Shown here: in pieces, positions 1 to 7,908 of the stretch
Position numbering within the stretch: the stretch's first letter is position 1
Layout of the letters: each line of letters starts with the position of its first letter
NCBI RefSeq assembly: GCF_014203705.1
Contig: NZ_JACHJR010000001.1
Coordinates: forward strand, 7,812,001-7,876,000
Reading direction: 5' to 3'
Source of the DNA: Kitasatospora gansuensis
GTDB taxonomy: Bacteria; Actinomycetota; Actinomycetes; Streptomycetales; Streptomycetaceae
Length of the DNA stretch: 64,000 nucleotides
The notes under the pieces: model-generated
What the model saw: only the letters and a program-made list of their open reading frames with translations
The model's database searches: none
Told to the model about the DNA's origin: nothing
Made by a program: the position numbers and the translations under genes

Positions 1-1
1 G

Positions 2-271
2 CCGGGCGAACTCCCGCTGGACGAGAAGCACCTGGCGCTGATGGAGCTGGTCACCCAGGTCTGCACCGGTGCGTACCGGATCACCGACGAGGAGTGGGAC
101 CGGGTCGCGGCGGCGGGCTGGAACAACGACGAGATGCTGGAAGCGGTCTTCACCGCCGGGCTGTTCGCCTTCATCAACCGCCTGGTGGACGGCTACGGTC
201 TGGGCAGCTCGATGACCCGCAGCCGGGTCGCCAGCCAGTCCGACTCCGGCGCGGACGGGACGGCCGGCTGA
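2..271 (+). CDS. AhpD/carboxymuconolactone-decarboxylase-like protein, C-terminal part
   Basis: This is the 3' end of a gene that begins left of the window; 89 residues are visible. The pattern of a short helix, a TDEEWDRV segment, an acidic turn and then LFAFINRLVDGYG matches the C-terminal half of the protein at 4089-4622 (ITPADIERA...MYNRYVDGLG). The two are therefore paralogues of the AhpD-like, peroxidase-related family. The catalytic CxxC/His half lies outside the window. The stop overlaps the next start (TGATG at 269-273), so it is translationally coupled to the SDR gene. The assignment rests on similarity to the intact paralogue and family knowledge; the substrate is unknown. Confidence 0.7.
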   Translation, partial: PGELPLDEKHLALMELVTQVCTGAYRITDEEWDRVAAAGWNNDEMLEAVFTAGLFAFINRLVDGYGLGSSMTRSRVASQSDSGADGTAG

Positions 272-1146
272 TGGCCGCGTCCCGGGCGGTGCTGCTGACC
301 GGCGCCTCCTCCGGTACCGGGATGTCCTCCGGCACCGGCCAGGCCGCCGCGCTCCGGCTGCACCGGGCGGGCTGGCCGGTGTACGCGACCGGGCGCAACC
401 TGGAGGCGCTGGCGCCGCTGGCCGCCGAGGGGATCCAGGTGCTGTACCTCGACGTGACGGACGAACAGTCCATGGTCGAGGCCGTCGACAAGATCACCGC
501 CGAGCACGGCGCGGTGGGCACGCTGATCAACAACGCGGCCTACAGCCTGAACGGCACGATCGGTGAGACGCCGGTGGAGGAGGTGCGCCGGCAGTTCGAG
601 ACCAATGTCTTCGGGCTGTCCCGGCTGACCCAGCTGGTGCTGCCCGGGATGCGCGCCCAGGGCACCGGCCGGGTGGTCATGATGTCCTCGATCTTCGGTC
701 AGTTCGCCACCCCGGGCCGGGGTTACTACCAGGCCACCAAACACGCGCTGGAGGCGATCGGCGACTCGCTCCGGCACGAGGTCTCGCGGTTCGGCATCAA
801 GGTGGTGCTGATCGAGCCCTCGCCGGTGCTCGGTGGATTCGTGCCGATGTCGGTCGCGGACCTCGGGATGTCCGGACAGGAACGCGACGGCCTTTACGAC
901 GAGTTCTGGGAGTACTTCGTCGACTGGCACGGCGCGTACCGGGAGACTGACAAGCCGACCGGTCGCGGTCGAATGGCCGTTCGGGCCGAGACCGTCGCGA
1001 AGGTCATCGAGCAGGCGGTGAGCAGTGCCAACCCGAAGATCCGGTACCGGATCGGGGTGCCCTCTCGATTGCTGCCCCGGATGCGCTGGACAATCGGCGA
1101 TCGCATGTTCGAGAAGTTCGTGCGCGCTTTCTTCCCGATCCCCTGA
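271..1146 (+). CDS. SDR-family oxidoreductase with duplicated Gly-rich loop
   Basis: A 291-residue classical short-chain dehydrogenase/reductase, expected to be a soluble NAD(P)H-dependent carbonyl or alcohol oxidoreductase. The nucleotide-binding TGxxxGxG loop is present (TGASSGTG), but six residues follow in which SSGTG is repeated, caused by an 18-bp imperfect tandem duplication (307-324 and 325-342). NNAA, a Ser in MSSI, and the Y153/K157 YxxxK pair complete the catalytic set. The C-terminal region (about 190-291) resembles SDRs acting on larger lipophilic substrates, but specificity cannot be read. The ATG at 271 overlaps the preceding stop, so it belongs to the same transcript as the AhpD-like gene and is probably part of the biosynthetic locus. 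Confidence 0.9.
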   Translation: MAASRAVLLTGASSGTGMSSGTGQAAALRLHRAGWPVYATGRNLEALAPLAAEGIQVLYLDVTDEQSMVEAVDKITAEHGAVGTLINNAAYSLNGTIGETPVEEVRRQFETNVFGLSRLTQLVLPGMRAQGTGRVVMMSSIFGQFATPGRGYYQATKHALEAIGDSLRHEVSRFGIKVVLIEPSPVLGGFVPMSVADLGMSGQERDGLYDEFWEYFVDWHGAYRETDKPTGRGRMAVRAETVAKVIEQAVSSANPKIRYRIGVPSRLLPRMRWTIGDRMFEKFVRAFFPIP

Positions 1147-1203
1147 GAGAAAAGCTCATTTCCCGAGACCATGTCCCGATCTGAGACTCCCCGAAGGAAT
1201 GGC

Positions 1204-1992
1204 GTGACCGAAGAGTTCGAAACCCCCGGTCTGGCCCGGGCCATGGACTACCTGCTGGGCGGCGAGGCGCACGGCCCCGCCGACCGGGAAGCCGCCGACC
1301 GGGCCTGCGCGGCCTGGCCGACCGGCGACCTGCGGGCCGAACTGCGGTCCGCCCGGGCCACGTTGGGCCGGATGGTGGCCCATCTGGTCGGCGAGGCGGG
1401 CCTGGGGCAGCTGCTGCACATCGGGGCCGGCCTCCCCACCATGCGCAACACCCACCAGGTCGCCCAGCGGATGGCTCCGGCCACCCGGGTGGTCTACGTC
1501 AGCCGGGACCCGGGCGTGGTGGCGCACGCCCGGCACCTGCTCCGGCAGCAGCCGAGAAGCCCAACCGCTTATGTGCACGGCGAGTTGGGCGACCCGGATC
1601 GGATTCTCCGGGACGCTGCCGGGGTACTGGACCTGTCACGCCCGATCGGGCTGGTGCTCTTCGGCGGACTGCACTTCGTGCCCGGCGCGGACGACCCGGC
1701 CGGGCTGGTGCAGTTGCTGGTGGACGCGGTCCCCTCGGGCAGCTGGGTGGCCTTCGGACACCTGGCCACCCACGAACGGGACCACCTGATGGACGCCGCG
1801 ATGGAACGGATCGTGCCGGACTGGAGCGGTCAGATCGTCCGCCGGAACCGGGCGGAGGCGATGGCCCTGCTGGACCGGAGCCTCGAACTGGAGGACCCGG
1901 GCATGGTGCTGTCCACCGAGTGGCGCCCCGAGTCATCGGCCGCCCCGACCGGGTCACCGGCCATGTGGTGCGCGGTCGCCCGCAAACCGTGA
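1204..1992 (+). CDS. DUF574-type S-adenosylmethionine methyltransferase
   Basis: A 262-residue protein of the actinobacterial SAM-methyltransferase family DUF574 (Methyltransf_19). Diagnostic stretches are ARAMDYLLGG near the N-terminus, a SAM loop reading HIGAGLPTMRNTHQVAQ, and VVYVSRDPGVVAHAR carrying the acidic ribose-binding position. The GTG at 1204 is preferred because GAAGGA sits 6 nt upstream; the in-frame ATG at 1171 has no comparable ribosome site and would only add a basic tail. It lies 57 bp after the SDR and 35 bp before the AhpD-like gene, in the same direction, so it is likely co-transcribed. The methyl acceptor is unknown; many family members are orphan genes without known targets. 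Confidence 0.88.
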   Translation: MTEEFETPGLARAMDYLLGGEAHGPADREAADRACAAWPTGDLRAELRSARATLGRMVAHLVGEAGLGQLLHIGAGLPTMRNTHQVAQRMAPATRVVYVSRDPGVVAHARHLLRQQPRSPTAYVHGELGDPDRILRDAAGVLDLSRPIGLVLFGGLHFVPGADDPAGLVQLLVDAVPSGSWVAFGHLATHERDHLMDAAMERIVPDWSGQIVRRNRAEAMALLDRSLELEDPGMVLSTEWRPESSAAPTGSPAMWCAVARKP

Positions 1993-2027
1993 AACCGAAG
2001 CGCAGACCGACGGATTGAGGAGCCACC

Positions 2028-3098
2028 GTGCACAGAAGGATGGTCCAGTCCTCGTTGCGGGGGCTCTCGCTGCTCCAGGTACGCCACGTCAAGCCGGTCG
2101 GGTTCGATGCGGCCCGCGACGGCGTGGCCCAGGTGTACCGCGAACTGGAGCGGGACTTCGGCGTGTTGGCCCCGCCCATCGCGCTGCACTCGCCCGCGTT
2201 CGGCCCGCTTGCGGCGAGCTGGCTGATGCTCAGGGAGCCCATGCTGGTGGCCGGGGTGGCGGCGCGGACCACCAAGGAGGCGGTGGCCGCGGCGGTCTCG
2301 GTCGCCAACGAGTGCCCGTTCTGCATCCGGATGCACAGCGCCATGCTGCACAGCCTGGCGCCCGGGAAGGACAGTGCGGCGATCCGGGAGGGCCGGCTCG
2401 ACCAGGTCGCCGACCCGGCGGTCCGCGCGGTGGCCGACTGGGTCCGGGACGGTGCCGTCCGCGACACCGCCGCGAAGACCAGGTTCCCGTTCGCCGCCGA
2501 GCAGGTGCCGGAGCTGCTCGGATCGGTGGTGATCATGCACTACCTGAACCGCATGGTGAACGTCTTCCTGGGCGCCATGCCGCTGCCGCCCGGCGCACCG
2601 GAGAGCTCGCTGCGGCCGGTCATGAAGGTGCTCACCTGGCTGCTCCGTTCGGCGGCCCGGGCCGAGCCGAAGGCAGGCGGCACACTGGGCCTGCTGCCGG
2701 CCGCGGCGCTGCCCGCGGACCTGGCCTGGGCGGCGTCCAACCCGCAGATCGCGGCAGCCTTCGCCCGAGCCGCGGCCGCCGTGGAGCTGGCAGGACGGGC
2801 CGCGCTGCCGGACGGCGTACGGGAGTTGGTGCTGGACACCGTGGACGCCTGGGACGGGCGCCCGCCCGGCCTCGGCCGGGGCTGGGCCGACGCGGCGGTG
2901 GAGACCCGCCCCGCCGAGGAGCGCCCGGCCGCCCGGCTGGCCCTGCTGACCGCGCTCGCCGCCTACACGGTGGACGAGACGGTGGTCGACGCCGCCCGCG
3001 CGGCGGGTGCCGACGACGAAGCGCTGATCGGCATCACGGCCTGGGCGAGCCTGACCGCCGCCCGTGCGGTGGGTGCCTGGATGTACCAGCCCGAGTGA
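2028..3098 (+). CDS. AhpD/carboxymuconolactone-decarboxylase-like protein, long form
   Basis: A 356-residue all-helical protein carrying the AhpD-type redox motif C96-x2-C99-x3-H103 (ECPFCIRMHS), typical of alkylhydroperoxidase D-like enzymes. At about twice the usual AhpD length it probably holds two CMD-like repeats. Only the first has the Cys pair; the C-terminal part ends with the ARAAGADDEAL pattern shared with the paralogue at 4089. The GTG start at 2028 has GAGGAG 5 nt upstream. It sits between the methyltransferase and the AraC regulator. A role in peroxide or thiol-disulfide chemistry during biosynthesis is inference; the fold and motif are what the sequence shows. Confidence 0.82.
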   Translation: MHRRMVQSSLRGLSLLQVRHVKPVGFDAARDGVAQVYRELERDFGVLAPPIALHSPAFGPLAASWLMLREPMLVAGVAARTTKEAVAAAVSVANECPFCIRMHSAMLHSLAPGKDSAAIREGRLDQVADPAVRAVADWVRDGAVRDTAAKTRFPFAAEQVPELLGSVVIMHYLNRMVNVFLGAMPLPPGAPESSLRPVMKVLTWLLRSAARAEPKAGGTLGLLPAAALPADLAWAASNPQIAAAFARAAAAVELAGRAALPDGVRELVLDTVDAWDGRPPGLGRGWADAAVETRPAEERPAARLALLTALAAYTVDETVVDAARAAGADDEALIGITAWASLTAARAVGAWMYQPE

Positions 3099-3168
3099 CC
3101 TGAACTGCCGCCCGGCACCATCCAGTTCGATTCGGATTCCCCCGGACCCGTACCGAAGGAGAGATGTC

Positions 3169-3948
3169 TTGCAAGCCGCAGTCGAGCGTGCGATCGCGAC
3201 GATGTGGGACCGCTACGAGGAACCACTCTCGTTGGACGACATCGCGGACACCGCCATTCTGAGCAAGTTCTATTTCTCCCGGGTGTTCCGGACCCTCACG
3301 GGGACGTCACCGGGGCGGTTCCTGTCCGCGATTCGGCTGCTGAAGGCGAAGCACCTGTTGCTCAGGACCGAACTGAGCGTCACCGACATCTCCTACCAGG
3401 TGGGTTACAACAGCCTCGGCACCTTCACCAGCCGGTTCACCCGCAGCGTCGGGCTCTCCCCGGGGCGGTACCGGACGCTGGCCAGGACCGGGATGCCGGT
3501 CGCCCCCCGGGCGTTCCGGTCGGCGGCGGCCCGGCGGACCTGCGAGGTGCGTGGCTCGGTGGGCTCGCCCGAGGTCGGCTTACCGACCCGCATCTACGTC
3601 GCGGCGTTCACCGATCCGATCGTGCAGGGCGAGCCGGTGGCCTGCGACATCCTCGAGGGCCCGGGCGAGTTCGTGCTGTCCGGGATCCAGGAGGGCGTGT
3701 GGCACCTGCGGGCGGCGGTGGTCTCGGTGTACGACGTCGAGCCGCAGCCGTGGAAGCGCAGCCCGCTGTTCATCGGCTCCAGCCGGCCGCTGACGGTGCG
3801 GGCGGACCACCCGATCGAGGTCGATCTGGAGACCCGCGAGTTCTGCCCGTTCGACCTGCCGATCCTGCTGGCGCTGCCCGAGCTCGACTGCTGGCAGCTG
3901 CCGCAGCCGGAGCTGGCGGCCGGGGCGATCGGTCTCACTCGGGGCTGA
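3169..3948 (+). CDS. AraC-family regulator, N-terminal HTH, TTA codon
   Basis: A 259-residue transcription factor. The double helix-turn-helix of the AraC/XylS family occupies about residues 1-100 (LSLDDIADTAILSKFYFSRVF, then VTDISYQVGYNSLGTFTSRF and SPGRYR). An uncharacterised domain of about 150 residues follows, perhaps ligand-binding. This is the reverse of the usual sensor-then-HTH order. The start is TTG at 3169: GAAGGAGA lies 8 nt upstream and upstream in-frame codons are not protein-like. A TTA codon at 3580-3582 makes translation likely dependent on bldA tRNA-Leu. Position inside the locus suggests pathway-specific control. Confidence 0.88.
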   Translation: MQAAVERAIATMWDRYEEPLSLDDIADTAILSKFYFSRVFRTLTGTSPGRFLSAIRLLKAKHLLLRTELSVTDISYQVGYNSLGTFTSRFTRSVGLSPGRYRTLARTGMPVAPRAFRSAAARRTCEVRGSVGSPEVGLPTRIYVAAFTDPIVQGEPVACDILEGPGEFVLSGIQEGVWHLRAAVVSVYDVEPQPWKRSPLFIGSSRPLTVRADHPIEVDLETREFCPFDLPILLALPELDCWQLPQPELAAGAIGLTRG

Positions 3949-3956
3949 ACTGGCCT

Positions 3957-4030
3957 ACTTTATAGGATAGTTGGCGTATCTTGACGGCACGTGGCAGCTG
4001 ACGGGCAGTGAGGTCAGGTAATGTATAACG
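3957..4030 (+). promoter_or_regulatory. AT-rich promoter region upstream of the AhpD-like gene
   Basis: A short stretch of unusually low GC between two + strand genes. It contains the -10-like hexamers TAGGAT (3963-3968), TAATGT (4019-4024) and TATAAC (4024-4029), and a TTGACG (3981-3986). None of the pairs has ideal 17-19 bp spacing, so the exact start is unresolved, but a promoter here is plausible and would separate the 4089 gene from the regulator gene. Confidence 0.4.
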
Positions 4031-4088
4031 ATGTTATGGCCCGGGCGGAGGCGTCCGGGTCCACCACGTGACACGGAGGCTGATCCTC

Positions 4089-4622
4089 ATGCCACACATC
4101 GCGTTGCCGGCCCCGATCCCGGGCATCCGGGGCCTGATGGAGACCAAGCCCGCGTCCGGCCGCCGGCTCAGCGAGTTGGCGGAGCAGTTGCTGCGGGGCG
4201 AGTCCCCGCTGAGCGTGGGCGAGCGCGAGCTGATCGCCGCCTACGTCTCCGCCCGGAACGGGACCAGGTTCTGCACCGGCGCGCACGGCGCCGCGGCCGC
4301 GCACGCCCTCGGCGGCGACTTCGCACTGGTGGAGGCGGTCCGGCAGGACGTGACCACCGCGCCGGTCGACGAGCGGCTGCGCGCCCTGCTGATGCTGGCC
4401 GGCCAGGTGCAGACCGGCGGCCTGGCGGTCACCCCGGCCGACATCGAGCGGGCCAGGGCGGCCGGCGCCGACGACGAGAGCATCCACGACACGGTGCTGA
4501 TCGCGGCGGCCTTCTGCATGTACAACCGCTACGTCGACGGCCTGGGCGCGATCACGCCCGAGGACCCGGCGCTGTACGACGAGATGGGCGAGGCCCTGGT
4601 GGCCAAGGGCTACCTCGGCTGA
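4089..4622 (+). CDS. AhpD-like protein lacking the first motif cysteine
   Basis: A 177-residue AhpD/carboxymuconolactone-decarboxylase-like protein. The family block YVSARNG-x-R-F-C-x-G-A-H is present, but the position normally occupied by the first Cys of CxxC is Thr59; Cys62 and His66 remain. It therefore cannot form the classical CxxC disulfide and may be a one-cysteine or non-peroxidatic variant. The ATG at 4089 is chosen because GGAGG lies 9 nt upstream; a GTG at 4068 is possible. It has its own AT-rich promoter region and ends just before a strong bidirectional terminator. It is a paralogue of the genes at 2-271 and 2028-3098. Confidence 0.85.
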   Translation: MPHIALPAPIPGIRGLMETKPASGRRLSELAEQLLRGESPLSVGERELIAAYVSARNGTRFCTGAHGAAAAHALGGDFALVEAVRQDVTTAPVDERLRALLMLAGQVQTGGLAVTPADIERARAAGADDESIHDTVLIAAAFCMYNRYVDGLGAITPEDPALYDEMGEALVAKGYLG

Positions 4623-4634
4623 CCGCGCCGCTGC

Positions 4635-4678
4635 CACGGCTGAGGCCCGTACCCGACCGGGTACGGGCCTCAGCCGTG
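4635..4678. terminator. Bidirectional terminator between convergent genes
   Basis: A perfect 20-bp inverted repeat (arms 4635-4654 and 4659-4678) with a GACC loop lies between the + strand AhpD-like gene and the - strand SDR gene, so it can serve both. Confidence 0.85.
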
Positions 4679-4689
4679 TCGACGATCCG

Positions 4690-5436
4690 TCAGCCGAGCT
4701 TCTTCAGCCCGGCGCCGGTCAGCAGGTAGCCGGGGGCCACCGTGGCGGCGTCCGCCTGCACCAGCTCGATCACCGCGGCACCGGCCTGCTCCGGGGAGAG
4801 CAGCGGGCCCAGCTGCTGGACGTACTCCTCCTCGGAGCGGTTGTCGCGGGCCGCGTACGCCCGGGCCGCCGCCTGGCCGAGGCCGGTCAGCGGGGTGATC
4901 CGGGGGAGCACCGTGGTGAAGCTGATGTCCAGCCCCGCCCGGTCCGCCTCGTCCTGGGCGTAGGCCGTGATGAAGCGCTGGGTGGCCTTGGCGCCCGCGT
5001 AGCCGCCGCTGAGCGGCGAGCCGGCCAGTGCGGCCCCGCTGCTGAACACCACCACCCGGCTGCCGGGCCGGAGCGGGGTGAGCAGTGCCTCGCGCAGCCA
5101 GTGGAACGAGATCCGTACGTCGCTCTCCCAGTTGGCCGAGAAGGTCTCCCAGGTCTGCTGCTGCAGCGGCCGCATGTGCGGGGTGGCGCCGGCCACCAGG
5201 ACGACGGTCTGCGGCTGGTGGCGGTCGATCAGATCGGCGACCACCGTGGGGTCACCGGCGTCGGCGGTCTCCGCCTGGATGCCGCCCGCGCCGTTGGCCG
5301 GCTCGGGGAAGACGGTCGCGGTACGGGACACCGCGACCACCGGGGCGCCGGCCTCGGCGAAGGCGGTGGCGATCCCGTGCCCCAGACCGCGGCTGGCACC
5401 GACGACGATGGTGGTCCGGCCGGACAGGTCGCTCAT
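4690..5436 (-). CDS. SDR-family oxidoreductase
   Basis: A 248-residue short-chain dehydrogenase/reductase. VGASRGLGHGIA is the cofactor loop, FSSGAALAG supplies the catalytic Ser region and YAGAK the Tyr/Lys pair. The ATG at 5436 is selected because GGAGGA lies 5 nt upstream; upstream in-frame residues are not conserved-looking. It is downstream of the CoA-ligase gene on the same strand, but a strong hairpin (5496-5534) separates them, so it is either independently transcribed or read through at low level. It may reduce the product of the crotonase/ligase pair, such as an aldehyde or ketone; this is inferred from proximity only. Confidence 0.9.
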   Translation of the reverse strand: MSDLSGRTTIVVGASRGLGHGIATAFAEAGAPVVAVSRTATVFPEPANGAGGIQAETADAGDPTVVADLIDRHQPQTVVLVAGATPHMRPLQQQTWETFSANWESDVRISFHWLREALLTPLRPGSRVVVFSSGAALAGSPLSGGYAGAKATQRFITAYAQDEADRAGLDISFTTVLPRITPLTGLGQAAARAYAARDNRSEEEYVQQLGPLLSPEQAGAAVIELVQADAATVAPGYLLTGAGLKKLG

Positions 5437-5495
5437 GAGGTCCTCCAAGTGGTGGGAATCTGCTCGGTCATGACGGTACGTCAGAGAAGTCCGCA

Positions 5496-5534
5496 CCTCG
5501 GGCCCCGACCCGCACAGGGGGTCGGGGCCCGAGG
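5496..5534 (-). terminator. Terminator after the acyl-CoA ligase gene
   Basis: A perfect 16-bp stem (5496-5511 with 5519-5534) and a short loop begin 3 bp past the ligase stop codon on the - strand. It ends the crotonase-ligase transcript before the SDR gene. Confidence 0.8.
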
Positions 5535-5536
5535 GG

Positions 5537-7087
5537 CTACCGGGTGGTGCAGCCCCACTCTTTGAGGGCCCGGCGCTGGATCTTGCCGACCGGTGTGCGG
5601 GGGATCTGTTCGATGAACTCGACCTGACGGATCTTCTTGTACGGGGCGACCCGGTCGGCGACGAAGGCCATGATCTCCTCGGGCGTGGCCGGCTCCCGGG
5701 TGACCACGAAGCCCTTCGGGATCTCGCTGGCCTCCTCGTCCGGCACCCCGATCACGGCGGCGTCGGCGATCTTCGGATGCGTCATCAGGACCGCCTCCAG
5801 CTCGACCGGGGAGACCTGCTGGCCCTTGTACTTGATCAGCTCCTTGATCCGGTCGACGATGAACAGCTCGCCGTTCCGGTCCACGTAGCCGAGGTCGCCG
5901 GTGTGCAGGAAGCCGTCCGGTTCGAGCACCTGCCGGGTGGCCTCCTCGGCGTTCAGGTAACCCTTCATCACGTGCGGGCCCCGGATCAGGATCTCGCCGT
6001 TCTGGTCGCGCCCCAGCTCCTCGCCGGTGCCGATGTCGACGATCTTGCACTCGATGTTCGGCGAGTTCCGGCCGACCGAGCCGGGGGCCTCCGAGTGGTC
6101 GAGCTGCATGAACGACACCAGCGCCTCGGTGAGGCCGTACCCCTGGCCGATCCGGCAGCCGAGCCGCTCGCGGCAGAGCCTGGCCGTCTCCGGGTCCAGC
6201 GCGGCGCCGCCGGAGACGATCTCGCGGACCGAGGAGAGGTCGTAGCGGTCCACCAGCGGGCTCTTGGCCAGCAGGACGGCGATCGTCGGCACCACGTACA
6301 GCCGGGTGATCCGGTGCTCCTCGATCGCCCGCAGGTACGTCTCGGGGTCGAAGCGCGGCATGGTCACCAGGGTGGCGCCCTGGAGCAGGCTGGCGTTCAT
6401 CACCATGATCAGGCCGAAGGCGTGGTGGAAGGGCGGTACGGCAAGCACCTTCTCGTCCGCGTCGAGCGGTGCGACCAGACTGGTCTGGAGCACGTTGGCG
6501 ATCATGTTCCGGTGCGTCAGCATCACCCCCTTGGGGTGACCGGTGCTGCCGCTGGAGTGCAGCAGGGCCACGGTGTCCGCGGCCGGGTCCACCGTCACCT
6601 CGGGCGGCGGGCCGTCGGTCAGCAGCGCGGCGAAGGGCGTGGCGCCGTCCGCCTTGCCCAGCACGATGATCTCCTCGACCGGGGTGCCGAGCAGCAGCTG
6701 CTGCGCCTTGTCCAGCTCGGTCGGCGAGATGACCAGCAGCCGGGCGCCGGCCTCGTTCAGGTGGGCGGCGAGGTCGTCCACCGTGTCGAGCGGGTTGAGC
6801 AGCACCACGGAGCCGCCCGCCAGCGCCGCCGCGTGGAAGGCGATCGGGTAGTCGGGCAGGTTCGGCGCCAGCATGGCCAGCACGTCGCCGGTCCGGAAGC
6901 CGCGGGCGCGCAGCCCGTCGGCGGCGCGCCCGATGGCGTCGGCGAGCTCCCCGTAGGTGTAAGCGTTCGCGCCCGTGACGTCCACGGTCGCCACCGTGTC
7001 GGCGTGCTGCTCGGCCCGTTGCAGGATGAAGGAGGTGAACGAGGTCTCGGGCACGTGCACCGGCGGGTGCGGGCCGGTGAAGATCAT
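5537..7087 (-). CDS. 4-coumarate-CoA-ligase-like acyl/aryl-CoA synthetase
   Basis: A 516-residue ANL-superfamily adenylating enzyme. The AMP-binding P-loop reads HSSGSTGHPKG near residue 185; GYGLTEA, the HTGDLGYVDRNGE block and the C-terminal hinge and Lys motif (RIKELIKYKGQQVSP, then RTPVGKIQRRAL) complete the set. Overall layout matches 4-coumarate/cinnamate- or medium-chain acyl-CoA ligases: it would make acyl-AMP and then acyl-CoA, or load a carrier protein. Its ATG at 7087 overlaps the crotonase stop (ATGA), so the two are translationally coupled and probably act in sequence on one acid. Possible roles are supplying the starter for the NRPS or degrading phenylpropanoids. Confidence 0.92.
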   Translation of the reverse strand: MIFTGPHPPVHVPETSFTSFILQRAEQHADTVATVDVTGANAYTYGELADAIGRAADGLRARGFRTGDVLAMLAPNLPDYPIAFHAAALAGGSVVLLNPLDTVDDLAAHLNEAGARLLVISPTELDKAQQLLLGTPVEEIIVLGKADGATPFAALLTDGPPPEVTVDPAADTVALLHSSGSTGHPKGVMLTHRNMIANVLQTSLVAPLDADEKVLAVPPFHHAFGLIMVMNASLLQGATLVTMPRFDPETYLRAIEEHRITRLYVVPTIAVLLAKSPLVDRYDLSSVREIVSGGAALDPETARLCRERLGCRIGQGYGLTEALVSFMQLDHSEAPGSVGRNSPNIECKIVDIGTGEELGRDQNGEILIRGPHVMKGYLNAEEATRQVLEPDGFLHTGDLGYVDRNGELFIVDRIKELIKYKGQQVSPVELEAVLMTHPKIADAAVIGVPDEEASEIPKGFVVTREPATPEEIMAFVADRVAPYKKIRQVEFIEQIPRTPVGKIQRRALKEWGCTTR

Positions 7088-7908
7088 GAGGCCACTTCCG
7101 CCCGACTGTACGTGCTCAGGCCGGGCTGGTAGCTGCGCTTCTCGAACTGCTTCAGCGCGACGTTGATCCACTCGTTCCCGGTCAGCCGGGAGAGCTCCCA
7201 GAGCTTGGCCTGGTCGTAGTCGATCGCGGCCGGCAGGTCCACGGTCCGGTTGTGCTCGTAGACCTGCTTGGCCAGCGCCAGGGTGACCGGGTTCTTCTTG
7301 ACCAGCTTGCGGACCAGTTTGTCGGTCGCGGCGTCCAACTGGTCAGCCGGTACCGCCTTGTTGACCAGCCCGTACTTCTCCGCCTCCGCTCCGGTCAGGG
7401 TGTCGCCGGTCAGGATGTAGTAGAGCGCCTGCTTACGGGAGAAGTTGTGCGCGGCGGCCCAACTGGCGCCGCCGGCCGGGAAGATGCCGAAGTTGATCTC
7501 GGAGAGACCGAACAGCGCGGTCTCGGAGGCGATCGCCAGGTCGCAGATCCCGGTGACCAGGACGCCGCCGCCGAACGAGAAGCCGTTCACCTTGGCGATG
7601 GTCACGGCCGGGAAAGCCTTGAGCCGCTTGAACCAGTTCAGCGCCACCAGGTTGGTCCGGTAGAACAACTGGGGGTCCTCGTACGGCTTGAGGAAGCACT
7701 CCTCCAGGTCCATGCCGGAGCTGAAGCTGTCACCGTTGCCGGTCACCACGACGACCTTGACGTCCCCGGCCTCCTCGATCGCGTCCAGGGCCTGGTTCAT
7801 GTCCTGGTGCATCTGGGGGTTCATGGCGTTCTTCTTGTCCGGCCGGTTCAGGTAAATCGTGGCGGTGGGTCCGTCGATCTCCAGGTTGATCGTGTCCAGC
7901 TCGATCAT
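7084..7908 (-). CDS. Crotonase, hydroxycinnamoyl-CoA hydratase/lyase-like
   Basis: A 274-residue enoyl-CoA hydratase/isomerase superfamily protein. LNRPDKKNAM, the oxyanion-hole segments (SSGMDLEE and GFSFGGGVLV) and FGLSEINFGIFPAGG with the likely catalytic Glu are visible. YYILTGDTLTGAEAEKYGLV and the C-terminal PGLSTYSR resemble feruloyl/p-coumaroyl-CoA hydratase-lyases, which give an aryl aldehyde plus acetyl-CoA. The ATG at 7908 follows a GAGGG ribosome site; the long upstream open frame is not protein-like. It is the first gene of a two-gene unit with the CoA ligase. The lyase activity is an inference from similarity and pairing; simple hydratase activity is the alternative. Confidence 0.85.
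   Translation of the reverse strand: MIELDTINLEIDGPTATIYLNRPDKKNAMNPQMHQDMNQALDAIEEAGDVKVVVVTGNGDSFSSGMDLEECFLKPYEDPQLFYRTNLVALNWFKRLKAFPAVTIAKVNGFSFGGGVLVTGICDLAIASETALFGLSEINFGIFPAGGASWAAAHNFSRKQALYYILTGDTLTGAEAEKYGLVNKAVPADQLDAATDKLVRKLVKKNPVTLALAKQVYEHNRTVDLPAAIDYDQAKLWELSRLTGNEWINVALKQFEKRSYQPGLSTYSRAEVAS

Noticed and set aside
5777..7132. Long + strand open frame opposite the CoA ligase
   Set aside because: Antisense shadow; low-complexity composition, no ribosome site, and the ligase motifs on the other strand are complete.
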